Shown here: one piece after another, positions 28,026 to 36,803 of the stretch
Layout: each line of letters begins with the position of its first letter
Position numbering within the stretch: position 1 is the first letter of the stretch
Source of the DNA: Paenibacillus sp. sptzw28
GTDB taxonomy: Bacteria; Bacillota; Bacilli; Paenibacillales; Paenibacillaceae
DNA length: 64,000 bases
Assembly (NCBI RefSeq): GCF_019550795.1
Contig: NZ_CP080545.1
Span: 6,036,891 to 6,100,890 of the forward strand
Direction of reading: 5' to 3'
Made by a program: the position numbers and the translations under genes
The notes under the pieces: generated by a model
Seen by the model: only the letters and a program-made list of their open reading frames with translations
The model's database searches: none
Told to the model about the DNA's origin: nothing

Positions 28026-29138
28026 ATGTCTGAGAGCAGGCCTATAATCGCAGTGACGGGCAGTGCCGGAAAAACAACAACGAAAGAGATGATTGCCTCC
28101 GTTCTGCGGAGACAATGGAATATTTTCAAATCCCGTTCAAATTGGAACACACCTTCGGCAACCCGTAAGAATGCCCGGCTAATCAAAGGCAGCCATCAAG
28201 CTGTCGTCCTGGAGTTCGGCATGCTGCGCAAGGGTCAAATTCGAAAGCACTGCAGCCTTATAAAACCGACGATCGGCATTATTACGAACGTGGGAACGGC
28301 GCATATCGGCAATGTGGGAAACCGGGTGGAAGGCATAGCCCGCGCCAAATCGGAGCTCATCCGGTATATGGACCCGGCGGGCACCATTGTTCTGAATGCG
28401 GATGACAGGGGCTCCCGTTTGATATCGACCAAGGGGTTTAAGGGAACGGTTATCAAAATCGGCATCCGCAGCGCCGCGGATTACAAGGCGGAGGATGTGC
28501 AGCCATCGGAGAAAGGCATATCGTTTCGAGTAAAGCTGGACGAGAAAGAGGAGGATACGGAGTTCTTCATTCCATGCCTGGGGATCCATAATGTATATAA
28601 CGCCCTGAATGCGATCGCCGTTACGCACCGTGCGGGCTTCTCCGCAAGTGAAATCAAAGAAGGATTGGCCCGTTATCCGATACCGTACAGAAGACTGGTC
28701 AGAACGGAGCTTCCGGGAGGCATCACATTAATCGACGACACGTTCAGCTCAAATCCCGATGCGACAAAAGCCGCTCTGGACGTCTTGGCCGCGGTTCCCA
28801 ATAAGCATAAGGTCGCAGTCATCGGATATATGAAGGATCTAGGCAAGCGTGCGCGGAAAAGCCACCTGGAAGTCGGAAAATATGCCGCAAAGAAGGAAAT
28901 CACCCGCTTGTATACGATAGGGGCGCTCGCGAAGCACATCGCAGCAGGCGCAAAGGATGCCGGATTTCCGGCGGGGCGCATCCGCAGCTTCTCAACCAGG
29001 CCGGGACTTCATAAAGCCTTGTCTTCAGCGGTCCGTCCGGATACCGCCATACTTGTCAAAGGCACTCATCTGTTAAAGCTGGAGCGGACGGTCAAGTATC
29101 TGAAGCGGCATTTCTCCGGGAAAACCAAGTCGCAATGA
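28026..29138 (+). CDS. Short Mur-ligase-family protein (MurF-like, no N-terminal domain)
   Basis: An ATP-dependent amide-forming ligase of 370 residues. The P-loop comes at once (AVTGSAGKTTTKEM, residues 8-21), then FGMLRKGQI, TNVGTAHIGNVGN and LNADD of the central domain, and DDTFSSNPDATKAALDVL of the C-terminal domain. MurF has about 450 residues with an N-terminal UDP-sugar domain, absent here. The substrate therefore need not be a UDP-MurNAc peptide. ATG 28026 follows AAAGGTGG. It is divergent from the oxidase/reductase pair and could join an amino acid made by them to another group; that link is inference. Confidence 0.82.
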   Translation: MSESRPIIAVTGSAGKTTTKEMIASVLRRQWNIFKSRSNWNTPSATRKNARLIKGSHQAVVLEFGMLRKGQIRKHCSLIKPTIGIITNVGTAHIGNVGNRVEGIARAKSELIRYMDPAGTIVLNADDRGSRLISTKGFKGTVIKIGIRSAADYKAEDVQPSEKGISFRVKLDEKEEDTEFFIPCLGIHNVYNALNAIAVTHRAGFSASEIKEGLARYPIPYRRLVRTELPGGITLIDDTFSSNPDATKAALDVLAAVPNKHKVAVIGYMKDLGKRARKSHLEVGKYAAKKEITRLYTIGALAKHIAAGAKDAGFPAGRIRSFSTRPGLHKALSSAVRPDTAILVKGTHLLKLERTVKYLKRHFSGKTKSQ

Positions 29139-29202
29139 CCCCTGATAAAGACGAGGTGCCACTGATTTCAAATGAAAGACCCCTACCTTGGGAATTGACG
29201 CA

Positions 29203-30132
29203 TCACCGGTGAGTTTCAACAAAGGCGAGAACCTCGTCCAAATTTTGATTTAGCCGATCCGGCCCTTGTAATACCGGGAGAAAGGGATCCTTTATTTTCC
29301 GAAGGCGCTCCGGAACAGTCCCGATTGTGAAATCGGCGGGAGTTACGCCCCGCTCCGCCTCCATCCACATGAGCGGCGTCGATACCGTAGCGAGCGGCTG
29401 GGCGCGCACCGAATAAGGTGCAGCCATCGTCCGGCCGCGCCATAGCTGCAAATAATCGAAATATAATTTGTTGCCCCGCCGAAGGGTGACTCGCTCCAGC
29501 GTAATTTGATCCGGCATTTGGCCAAGCATGTATTCGGCTATGAACCGGTTAATCCGCCTGGTCTGTTCAAATGTGTATCTCGGCTCGATCGGTACGAATA
29601 TCTGCATCCCTGTTGCGCCCGAGGTCTTCGGGAAGCTGTACAAGGATAACGAATTCAGCACTTCTCTGAGCTTCAGCGCAACCTCCAGCACGAGGCCGAA
29701 GCTCTCGCCGTCCGGCGGGTCCAGGTCAAAGACAAGCTCTGTCGGATAGTCCTTTCTGTAGTGCATGTCAAACGGCACATGAAGCTCGCAGCCCCCGAGA
29801 TTGGCCACATATACAAGCGTAGCCGGGTCATTGAGCAGTATTCGTTCCTTTCCGCTGTACATGACCCGGGGCACCCATTCCGGAGCCTGGCCGTGTATGG
29901 ACCGCTCTTCAATACGCCGCCCTGTGATACCGCCTGGATAACGCCAGATCATAAGCATCCGGTCCTTCGTGTATGCAAGCAGACGCGGCGCAACCGAGGC
30001 CAGATAGGTGATATATTGAAGCTTGGTAATGCCCGGCTGAGGCCATAACACCCTCTCCGCATGGGTGATCAGAATGTCCTTGCCGTCTATCGTCAGGATA
30101 GTATCCGTCACGGGCCCGCTCCTTCTTGCCAA
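29203..30132 (-). CDS. LigD-type NHEJ polymerase (primase-polymerase domain), stand-alone
   Basis: The polymerase part of bacterial end-joining, which fills or extends broken DNA ends. The 309 residues start with DGKDILITHAERVLWP and contain VFDLDPPDGESF (catalytic Asp pair), FPKTSGATGMQIFVP and the third Asp region LYFDYLQ. It is a separate gene, not fused to the ligase as in Pseudomonas LigD. The likely partner ligase is divergently encoded 58 bases away. No Ku gene is seen in the window. In Bacillus these genes serve spores. Confidence 0.9.
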   Translation of the reverse strand: MARRSGPVTDTILTIDGKDILITHAERVLWPQPGITKLQYITYLASVAPRLLAYTKDRMLMIWRYPGGITGRRIEERSIHGQAPEWVPRVMYSGKERILLNDPATLVYVANLGGCELHVPFDMHYRKDYPTELVFDLDPPDGESFGLVLEVALKLREVLNSLSLYSFPKTSGATGMQIFVPIEPRYTFEQTRRINRFIAEYMLGQMPDQITLERVTLRRGNKLYFDYLQLWRGRTMAAPYSVRAQPLATVSTPLMWMEAERGVTPADFTIGTVPERLRKIKDPFLPVLQGPDRLNQNLDEVLAFVETHR

Positions 30133-30190
30133 TTTTGTTATTATTTTGAACCTGCAGGTGTAAACTATGTATCAACTATGAAATGCAGAG

Positions 30191-31147
30191 GTGACCCGCT
30201 TGGAGACTGTCATTCCGTTCGAACCCGTTGTGAGTGACGCGGTACCGCAGGAGGACTATTGGAGATATGAAATCAAATGGGACGGCACACGGATTCTGAC
30301 TTACCACGACAGGGCGGGAACACGGCTGTTCAACCGCAAAGAGCGGGAGAGAACTCACCACTATCCCGAGCTGTTAGACGTCCGTTCTTACTGCAAGGCC
30401 GAGTCTGTTATCCTTGACGGCGAGGTGATCGCTTTCGCGGAGGATGGGAAGCCTTCCTTTCACGAGGTGATGCGCCGCGACCTGCTGCAGCGTCTGGAGA
30501 GAGTGAAGACGGTGCAAACGGCCGTCCCCATCACCTATATGATCTTCGATATCCTCTATCTGAACGGACAAAGCGTAACCGGCAGGCCTCTATCCGAGAG
30601 GCTGGAGCTGCTGCACAGCATCGTTGCACCCAGCGGGAGCATTCAGTTAGTGAGTGGTCATGATAACGGCGGGTCGCTGTTTCAGGTCATGCGGCAGCAG
30701 GACATGGAGGGTATCGTTTGCAAGGATTTGCGCAGTACATATGTGGAGGGCGGGAAAGACGCGCGGTGGCGAAAGGTCAAAAATTACGGCGATGTAACTG
30801 CTGTTATCGGCGGATTTACTTTAAACGGAGGCATAGTCAATGCCGTCCTGCTCGGACAGTATGACAATGAGGGGAGACTCTGGTATATCGGCCATACCGG
30901 AACCGGTAAGCTGACGAGAGCGGAATGGCGCAATCTCACCGATCTGCTTAAGCCTATTGCTGTAAGTGAACGCCCTTTCATCAAACAGCCCGAGCGCCAC
31001 AAAGACGCCTACTGGGTGACTCCTACATACACCGTAAAAGTTCAGTACAGCGAATGGAGATGGCGGGAAGGCCGCTCGCTGAGGCAGCCTTCCATCCAAT
31101 CCCTGATTAGCATTCCGCCTCAGGAGTGCAAGCTTCCGTGGATTTAA
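30191..31147 (+). CDS. ATP-dependent DNA ligase (LigD/LigC-like)
   Basis: Seals nicks using ATP; likely the ligase of the end-joining system. The adenylated lysine is K29 (YEIKWDGTR), followed by FNRKERERTHHYPEL, ILDGEVIAF, MIFDILYLNG, EGIVCKD and WRKVKNYG. The OB-fold C-terminal domain ends with VKVQYSEWRWREG. The protein is 318 residues, a minimal ligase. GTG at 30191 is the likely start with AGAGGTG overlapping it; no better ATG exists. It is divergent from the polymerase gene, so the two can share regulation. Confidence 0.9.
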   Translation: MTRLETVIPFEPVVSDAVPQEDYWRYEIKWDGTRILTYHDRAGTRLFNRKERERTHHYPELLDVRSYCKAESVILDGEVIAFAEDGKPSFHEVMRRDLLQRLERVKTVQTAVPITYMIFDILYLNGQSVTGRPLSERLELLHSIVAPSGSIQLVSGHDNGGSLFQVMRQQDMEGIVCKDLRSTYVEGGKDARWRKVKNYGDVTAVIGGFTLNGGIVNAVLLGQYDNEGRLWYIGHTGTGKLTRAEWRNLTDLLKPIAVSERPFIKQPERHKDAYWVTPTYTVKVQYSEWRWREGRSLRQPSIQSLISIPPQECKLPWI

Positions 31148-31148
31148 T

Positions 31149-31415
31149 CTAACAGTGCGAGCGGTAAAAGACACGCAATTTGCACGGCGCCCGCCAATTT
31201 GCTCCGCCGGCGAGCTTCATAAAAGCAGGGACCAGTACAGATCTGATCAAGGTTGCGTCAACCAGCACGGCCAATGTCATCCCGACGCCGAGCATTTTCA
31301 GAAAAACGACTTCGCCCGTGCCGTAGGCTGCGAACGTAAATCAAGGGAGTCGACCTGAACCGTTCCCGGAATGCGCGACAACTCGGCCGCGAACCGGCCA
31401 ATTTCCTCGATCCTT
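31149..31415 (-). pseudogene. Remnant of an MMPL/RND-family transporter
   Basis: On the minus strand one frame reads VVFLKMLGVGMTLAVLVDAT, then LIRSVLVPAFMKLAGGANWR, the last two helices of MMPL-type exporters, and stops at 31149. In another frame just upstream is IEEIGRFAAELSRIPGTVQV, typical of the periplasmic loop of the same family. The intervening several hundred residues are missing and the frame shifts near 31325. This is a deleted, decayed transporter gene. Confidence 0.75.
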
Positions 31416-31539
31416 GCTGCGGGAGCTTAACGGAAGCTTGATTGCTTCGCTCAAGCAAGTTTAATTAACCTAAAAGAAATAAAGAAGGTAGATCCAAAAC
31501 AACATGGATCTGCCTTCTTTCTCAATAGCAAAAAAATTT

Positions 31540-32436
31540 TTATTGGTAATCGGGAAGTGGCTGAATGATATCGGAATATACATTTATTTTGGTTTTCAAT
31601 TCTACCCTTTTGCCGTTTTCGTCATTGTAAGCTGCCTTAGCTGTACCGTCTCGATTTTCCATAAAGAGAACGCTACCTTTATTGTACGGCTTCATGATAG
31701 GATCGGTGTCGTAAACCATATTTGGAGGAACTTTACCAGCTGTACGCGAGCGATCAGTATCGTCATATTGGCCGATTGCTATTGCTTTTCCTTCTTTTAT
31801 TTCTACAAATGTACAATGACGACCGTCCAATAAAAAGTACGCATCTGCCCGGCCAACAGGAAAGGAATATTCGTGATAAGTACCTTGTAAACCAAGCAGT
31901 TTAAAATCTGTCGTGATGGGCAAGGAAATTGCTGCTCTGCGTGCAGAAAGAAGATCGTCTTGTGTTATCATATTCATGTCGAATTCATAATCATCCGAGT
32001 TCACAAAGACGATCTTGCGTATCGCTTCGTAATTAACATGATAGCCCAGTGCCTCCGATACAAACCGGATAGGGACGAGCACACGCCCACCTTTACTTAT
32101 AGCGGCTTGATCCATTTTTAGCGGTTGATCGGCTTTATAAGCGGTCGTACTACCTACCGTTATCTTCAAGTATTCCCCGTTCTTGTTTTTTAGAGTAGTC
32201 ACCTTGGTAGTAGCATTCCAACTGTAATGAATCCCCATAGATGCTAAGGATCTAATGGGAATAAACAAGCGATTATTATCCATGATCGGGTGTACATCCG
32301 TGGATATGAATTTCCCATTTACATTGAGCTCGACAGGTCTTTCTTCATATCCTTTTGGCGCTGCATGGGAAATATGAGGATAACTCATTAAAATCAAGCT
32401 AAGTACTGTAATTAAGGCTACAATAATTTTCTTCAA
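31540..32436 (-). CDS. Secreted protein with copper-amine-oxidase N-terminal (stalk) domains
   Basis: A 298-residue secreted protein. Signal peptide: KKIIVALITVLSLILMSYPHI with cleavage near SHAAPKG. Residues about 35-150 carry the Cu_amine_oxidN1 pattern (VELNVNGKF, NNRLFIPIRSLASMGIHYSW, GGRVLVPIRFVSEALGYHV), a surface domain abundant in Paenibacillus. The remaining 140 residues contain no recognised motif. The start is TTG at 32436, eight bases after AAAGGAG; the only nearby ATG is out of frame. Base composition is more A+T-rich than neighbours and it is flanked by gene wrecks, hinting at a reshuffled locus. Confidence 0.82.
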   Translation of the reverse strand: MKKIIVALITVLSLILMSYPHISHAAPKGYEERPVELNVNGKFISTDVHPIMDNNRLFIPIRSLASMGIHYSWNATTKVTTLKNKNGEYLKITVGSTTAYKADQPLKMDQAAISKGGRVLVPIRFVSEALGYHVNYEAIRKIVFVNSDDYEFDMNMITQDDLLSARRAAISLPITTDFKLLGLQGTYHEYSFPVGRADAYFLLDGRHCTFVEIKEGKAIAIGQYDDTDRSRTAGKVPPNMVYDTDPIMKPYNKGSVLFMENRDGTAKAAYNDENGKRVELKTKINVYSDIIQPLPDYQ

Positions 32437-32724
32437 TTTTCATTCTCCTTTAGTAAAAATTTTCCTCCACCTTCTCCAGTAGACGTATTAGGTTGCAATA
32501 AAGTTGCGCTTTTTGCCCGAGAGTTCTATATTCTTTCCAGCAGCTAATCCGTTAATCATCTTTGCAGGGAGTCTTACTTCTTACGATGATTGCCCGGGCA
32601 GGAATTCCTTGTCAAAATCACGCGACTCGGCGTAATCTTAGAGGAAACAGCCCGGTCAGACACCCGAATTTGAGCGATCTTCCGCCGAATTCATACGGTT
32701 CGGAAGGAATGATCGCGCCAGGAG
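32437..32724. other. Spacer before the gene remnants
   Basis: Contains the upstream region of the copper-amine-oxidase-N gene (about 32440-32500) and about 200 bases in which I see no gene or clear regulatory element. Confidence 0.4.
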
Positions 32725-32853
32725 ATGAGTGCATTGAAGCCGATCCGCGTCATGATTGTGGATGATGAAATTCTCGCAATCGAACATATCCGCCGGCTGG
32801 TCCCTTGGGAGGAGCTCGGATATCAGATCGTAAGTACCGCCACCCAACCAATG
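32725..32853 (+). pseudogene. N-terminal fragment of a YesN-type response regulator
   Basis: Forty-odd codons read RVMIVDDEILAIEHIRRLVP, then WEELGYQIVSTAT, the start of an AraC-type response regulator receiver domain. The sequence then loses all similarity to receivers although the frame stays open to 33396. The missing part includes the phosphorylated Asp. It joins directly to a permease fragment, the mark of a deletion. Confidence 0.75.
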
Positions 32854-32879
32854 AAAGCGCGGCGGCATATTGGCCGGAT

Positions 32880-33292
32880 CTCAGTTCCCGTGCAAGAGCT
32901 CGGCGTTTCCGTTCGGCGCCTTCTTCATGATTCAATTCATGCGGGATTCCGTTCCCGCCGATCTGATCGAATGCGCCCGCATCGACGGCTGCTCGGAGCC
33001 GGGCATTCTGCTCCGGATCGTTATGCCGATCATCAAGCCGGGACTTGCGACCCTGGCTACGCTCGTGTTTCTCTAGTCGTGGAACAACTACCTGCTGCCT
33101 CTTGTCACGATCAACAAGGCCGATTGGTTCACTTTGCCGTTATTTATCTCCAACCTCGGCATGGTGCACCGGACCGATTATGCCGCTCGGATGGCGGCTC
33201 TCGCAATGACGACCGTGCCGGTGCTGATCGTCTTTATCCTGGGCTCCCGCACGTTCATGAAAGGCCTGACCGCCGGTGCGGTCAAAGGATAA
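32880..33292 (+). pseudogene. C-terminal fragment of a CUT1 sugar permease (MalG type) with nonsense codon
   Basis: A frame different from the upstream fragment encodes FGAFFMIQFMRDSVPADLIE, CARIDGCSEP (the EAA loop) and MPIIKPGLATLATLVFL, then a TAG at 33074-33076 where the family usually has an aromatic or Gly, then SWNNYLLPLVTIN and an intact end (RTFMKGLTAGAVKG) closing at 33292. The N-terminal half is missing. Together with the upstream fragment it marks loss of a binding protein and first permease. Confidence 0.8.
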
Positions 33293-33330
33293 TTCGGCCA
33301 GGACAAACAAAAAAACTTTTATCAAAGCCA

Positions 33331-33362
33331 ACAAAAAAAAGCCCGGTTCATCAACCGGGCTT
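33331..33362 (-). terminator. Terminator of the sigma-factor gene
   Basis: AAGCCCGGTT (33339-33348) pairs with AACCGGGCTT (33353-33362), and eight T residues follow on the minus strand. It lies 20 bases past the stop at 33382. Confidence 0.9.
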
Positions 33363-33381
33363 CATGCGGCAAAAAATACTG

Positions 33382-34611
33382 TTAATGGTTTCTTAGATGC
33401 AGGGTCCACTGCTCATGCAGCGCGGACTCGGAGCGCCCAAAGATTCCATTGAAATCGCCAGGATTTCTAATTAATTTATTTAACGCTCCTAATCCATACT
33501 TATCAACAATGAATTCTACGATCAAATACGAAAATTGAAAGCCTTTCATTGGCCCGAAATCCCAAGTATCGTTATTTAATTGTTCAAAAGTCGGGACAGC
33601 ACCATTGGTGATTTCATCTGCAGTCGAGCTTTTAATGTATTCCTTGGTCATTTGCTTCGCTTCATAACCTCCAATGCCCTGACGCAGCCATTTGGGTGCA
33701 AGGGGGTTAATGTCCGTAATTAACCACATCGCAAACAAGTGAACTGTCGATTTAAGAATGGATTGATACGTATGCTCCGGTCCCGGATTCAAAGGAGAAA
33801 CGATCTTTAATTTATTTTCCTTGAAAGTTCCCATGAACCAGTTAGGCGCATCTGCTTCCCCGACAGCTTGATGGAAAGTCGGAAGGTCCGGGTAAATTTC
33901 AATGACAATTTTTGTAGATGGATGGTGATTAAATTTGGACGAGATTGTTTCAACATTGTCCTTAAGCTCATTAAATAAATCATGGTGAACCTTCTTCGAA
34001 CTGTCGTTCGTGTCGTTCGTTTCACTTTTGCTTACAATTGATATCATATCTTGAATAGACATTATGGCAATGTCACCCCATTCTTTTAATTCTCTTCTGA
34101 GTTTCTCAAGCGACCGGTATAACCTGTTCTTTACCGCACTCTCCCGCATTCCAACGATCTCGGAAATTTCCGATAATGTACAGTCAACAAAATAACGCAA
34201 TGAAATAATCTGTTGGTCCAGCTCATTCAGTTTCTTCAATGCCGAACCTATATCAATACGAATTTCAACATACTTGGCAAAATCCACGGAAACAGACTGC
34301 GATTCGTAGCTTGTAAAATCATCACAGGGGGTTTCTTTTTTTCGTGATAAGCTTCGAAATTCGTTTTTGACTGTATTCTGGGCAATTTTGAAAATCCAAG
34401 TGAATAAACTGGCATTCTCTTTGAAAGTATGAATGTTTTCCATCACCTTTAAGAAGACCTTTTGCGTTAGATCATCCACCGCCATAGGATTTACTTTCAG
34501 CGAGAGATATTTGCGGATTCTATCGCGGTATTGATTATAGATAACTTCAAAATGATTGCTGCTTCCCTGTTTATCCGGATAAACAGGGCTTTCGTCGTGA
34601 GCTCCAGACAT
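33382..34611 (-). CDS. ECF sigma factor with C-terminal peptidase-MA-like extension
   Basis: Residues about 20-95 are sigma-70 region 2 (YRDRIRKYLSLKVNPMAVDD, then FTWIFKIAQNTVKNEFR) and about 120-180 region 4 (LDQQIISLRYFVDCTLSEIS, RESAVKNRLYRSLEKLRREL). Instead of ending there, the protein continues to 409. The extension has the layout of gluzincin 'peptidase MA' domains: IVIEIYPDLPTFHQAVG, a His-containing helix STVHLFAMWLI where HExxH is expected, and KWLRQGIGGYEAKQM. The zinc motif is degenerate, so catalysis is unlikely. Inference: a sensory or self-inhibitory module replacing an anti-sigma factor, none being encoded nearby. ATG 34611 follows AGGAGG. Confidence 0.85.
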   Translation of the reverse strand: MSGAHDESPVYPDKQGSSNHFEVIYNQYRDRIRKYLSLKVNPMAVDDLTQKVFLKVMENIHTFKENASLFTWIFKIAQNTVKNEFRSLSRKKETPCDDFTSYESQSVSVDFAKYVEIRIDIGSALKKLNELDQQIISLRYFVDCTLSEISEIVGMRESAVKNRLYRSLEKLRRELKEWGDIAIMSIQDMISIVSKSETNDTNDSSKKVHHDLFNELKDNVETISSKFNHHPSTKIVIEIYPDLPTFHQAVGEADAPNWFMGTFKENKLKIVSPLNPGPEHTYQSILKSTVHLFAMWLITDINPLAPKWLRQGIGGYEAKQMTKEYIKSSTADEITNGAVPTFEQLNNDTWDFGPMKGFQFSYLIVEFIVDKYGLGALNKLIRNPGDFNGIFGRSESALHEQWTLHLRNH

Positions 34612-34739
34612 TGTAAGAACCTCCTGTTGACCTTACATACAATTAGACACCGCAGGGAAGTAAAAAGCCACATGCAGGCAGAAAATTTGTTTCAGTGAAA
34701 GGATTGCCGGCAGTAATCTTTTATGTAGAAATGGAAGCA

Positions 34740-34804
34740 TTTTCAGCCAATTTTCAGATAGAATTCAGATCATTTTCAGGACCCGGATTTACACTACGTA
34801 GTGT
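34740..34804 (+). promoter_or_regulatory. Four 11-bp-phased TTTTCAG repeats and -10 of the chemoreceptor gene
   Basis: TTTTCAG occurs at 34740, 34751 and 34773, and AATTCAG at 34762, an exact 11-base spacing. Ten bases after the last copy lies TACACT (34790-34795), a plausible -10, overlapped by a perfect 14-bp palindrome (34791-34804). There is no -35. This is the geometry of promoters activated by OmpR/PhoB-family regulators, in which the repeats replace the -35. Confidence 0.65.
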
Positions 34805-34854
34805 CGATTGTTGTCGACAGAGAGAAAATACATACATATGACGGGGTGCTGCTG

Positions 34855-36555
34855 ATGCGATTTACGATTGGAAGAAAGCTGTCGTTCGGATTTTTGGCCA
34901 TTTTTATACTCATGGGTGCAGTCGGATCGATCTCGATAGCAAAAATGACCGTGATGGGGGAACAGGCCAAGGTTATTAATAACACATTTATGCCGGGCGT
35001 AAAGCTTCTCGGCAGTATAGAAGCGAATTTTCTGGATATACAGCGGCTTGCACTAGGGCTAGTCCTCGTGAAGGACACTTCGGAGGCGGCAGGGCTCGAG
35101 ACCCGAATCAATACCGCTATGGACGAGTTACATAAAAATCAGCAAGCTTATGAGGCTCTTATCTCTACTGACGAGGAACGGAATCTCTATCAAAATTTTG
35201 TCACCAGCGGGAAGGAATCGTTAGATATGCTCGCCCCGCTGATGAAAGCCGGTAAGGCCATTGACTTAACAACCGCCCAGACAATCATCGGCGAAATGAA
35301 GACACCTCTTAACAATGCCCTCGACAGCCTCACCAAGAGCATAAATTATTTGGCGCAGAAGTCTGCAGAAGCGACAGATACTTCCGTACAGCTGTATGAA
35401 TCAGGCAGACGTGACGGCATCATTTGGAGCTTATTCGCTCTAGCCGTTGGGATCGTGATTGCCTTTATTCTAACGCGGTTGATCGCTGGACCAATGGTAA
35501 TAATGGCCGGAGCAGCCCGGCGGATCGCCTCGGGGGATTTGACAGCAGATGAGATCCAGGTCGGAAACCGGGATGAAATCGGGGAGCTCGCGGGTTCTTT
35601 TAATGAAATGAAGAGAAGTCTTCGCAGCTTGATTAGCGAGGTGGGGGTAAGTGCGCAGCAGGTGGCCGCTTCCTCAGAGGAATTGACAGCCGGCTCCGAG
35701 CAAATCAGAGGCGCAACCGAGCAGATTGCTCTGACAATGGAGAAGGTCGCCGCCGGGACGGAGAAACAGTCGCGCAGTGTAGAAGAGAATGTGCATGCGA
35801 TTAACGAGCTGTCTGCCGGCATTCACCATATTGCCGCCAATGCTGAGAGCGTTACATCCGCTGCGGTTCTGGCAGCTGCAATAGCTTCGGAGGGGAATCT
35901 GACGATCCGGAAGACCGTTGACCAGATGAATTCCATTAACAGCACCGTAGGCGGCTTGGCCCAAGCGGTGAAAGGGCTCGGTGAACGTTCGCTGGAAATC
36001 GGCAAAATCGTAGAGGTAATTGCAGGGATTGCGACTCAGACCAATCTCCTCGCTTTGAATGCCTCGATTGAAGCGGCAAGAGCGGGAGAGCATGGAAGTG
36101 GTTTCGCCGTAGTGGCGAGTGAAGTGCGTAAGCTGGCGGAACAATCCAGGATGTCCTCCGGGCAGATTGCGCAATTGATCGCGGCCATTCAAGACGAGAC
36201 GATCCACACTGCAAGGTTAATGGAAGCCGGACAGCAAGAAGTTGAAGAAGGTATCCATGCGGTAATAGTTGCCGGAAGTACATTTGAACGTATTCAGCAG
36301 TCCGTAAACAACGTGACGAATCAGATTCAGGAGGTTTCGGCCGCCTCCGAGCAAATGTCCGCCAGTACGGCTCAAGTGGTCCATTCAACCGATATTATTT
36401 GGGATATCGCGGAAACGACATCATCCGGAACGCAGCAAGTATCGACCGCCGTGGAGGAACAATTGGCATCGATGGAGGAGATTACCGCCTCCGCGGCAGC
36501 TCTCGCCGAAATGTCGGAAGAACTGCAGTCTCTCATTAGAAGGTTTAAAGTTTAA
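34855..36555 (+). CDS. Methyl-accepting chemotaxis protein
   Basis: A transmembrane chemoreceptor of 566 residues. Layout: TM1 ([19 protein letters not shown]), a periplasmic four-helix-bundle-type sensor (about 30-185), TM2 (about 190-215), a HAMP domain ([20 protein letters not shown]), and the signalling domain with the conserved hairpin tip [20 protein letters not shown]. The C-terminus has no CheR-binding tether. ATG 34855 has GGGGTG eight bases before; a GTG at 34801 lies on the palindrome and is rejected. It is divergent from the sigma-factor gene. Ligand unknown. Confidence 0.92.
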   Translation: MRFTIGRKLSFGFLAIFILMGAVGSISIAKMTVMGEQAKVINNTFMPGVKLLGSIEANFLDIQRLALGLVLVKDTSEAAGLETRINTAMDELHKNQQAYEALISTDEERNLYQNFVTSGKESLDMLAPLMKAGKAIDLTTAQTIIGEMKTPLNNALDSLTKSINYLAQKSAEATDTSVQLYESGRRDGIIWSLFALAVGIVIAFILTRLIAGPMVIMAGAARRIASGDLTADEIQVGNRDEIGELAGSFNEMKRSLRSLISEVGVSAQQVAASSEELTAGSEQIRGATEQIALTMEKVAAGTEKQSRSVEENVHAINELSAGIHHIAANAESVTSAAVLAAAIASEGNLTIRKTVDQMNSINSTVGGLAQAVKGLGERSLEIGKIVEVIAGIATQTNLLALNASIEAARAGEHGSGFAVVASEVRKLAEQSRMSSGQIAQLIAAIQDETIHTARLMEAGQQEVEEGIHAVIVAGSTFERIQQSVNNVTNQIQEVSAASEQMSASTAQVVHSTDIIWDIAETTSSGTQQVSTAVEEQLASMEEITASAAALAEMSEELQSLIRRFKV

Positions 36556-36573
36556 CCGGGTGATGAAAAACAC

Positions 36574-36601
36574 AAACCCCGACCTCATACGGTCGGGGTT
36601 T
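36574..36601 (+). terminator. Terminator of the chemoreceptor gene
   Basis: AAACCCCGACC (36574-36584) pairs with GGTCGGGGTTT (36591-36601). It lies 19 bases past the stop. Confidence 0.8.
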
Positions 36602-36710
36602 CGCCTTCCCCTGACACATGCAGATAATCATTCAGCATACGTTCAAACGCTTCAGGCGAAAAACCTAAATACTCTCTCGCTCCTTGGCATCGGTAATTAC
36701 TATTTCCCAT
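36585..36710 (-). CDS. Possible 41-residue protein
   Basis: A minus-strand frame starts at ATG 36710, reads GAREYLGFSPEAFERMLNDY and continues LHVSGEGETPTV to a stop at 36585. Residue composition is protein-like and helical, but no ribosome site is close to the ATG and the 3' end lies in the chemoreceptor terminator. It could be a small gene or the tail of a lost one. Confidence 0.3.
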   Translation of the reverse strand: MGNSNYRCQGAREYLGFSPEAFERMLNDYLHVSGEGETPTV

Positions 36711-36803
36711 TGTCGAACCCGGGCGTCACGACGGCCTCCCCCTTCATGATGCCAAGCAGCCAGCCTGTGCCCACCCTATATTCTGGCCGGGGGAAGAAAA
36801 AAA

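Noticed and set aside
30133-30190. Possible sigma-G promoters between the end-joining genes
   Set aside because: Bases only loosely resemble the consensus; the idea comes from Bacillus, not from this sequence.
32725-33396. A single 223-codon open frame
   Set aside because: Only the first 43 codons resemble a known protein; the rest is an out-of-frame reading of a permease fragment.
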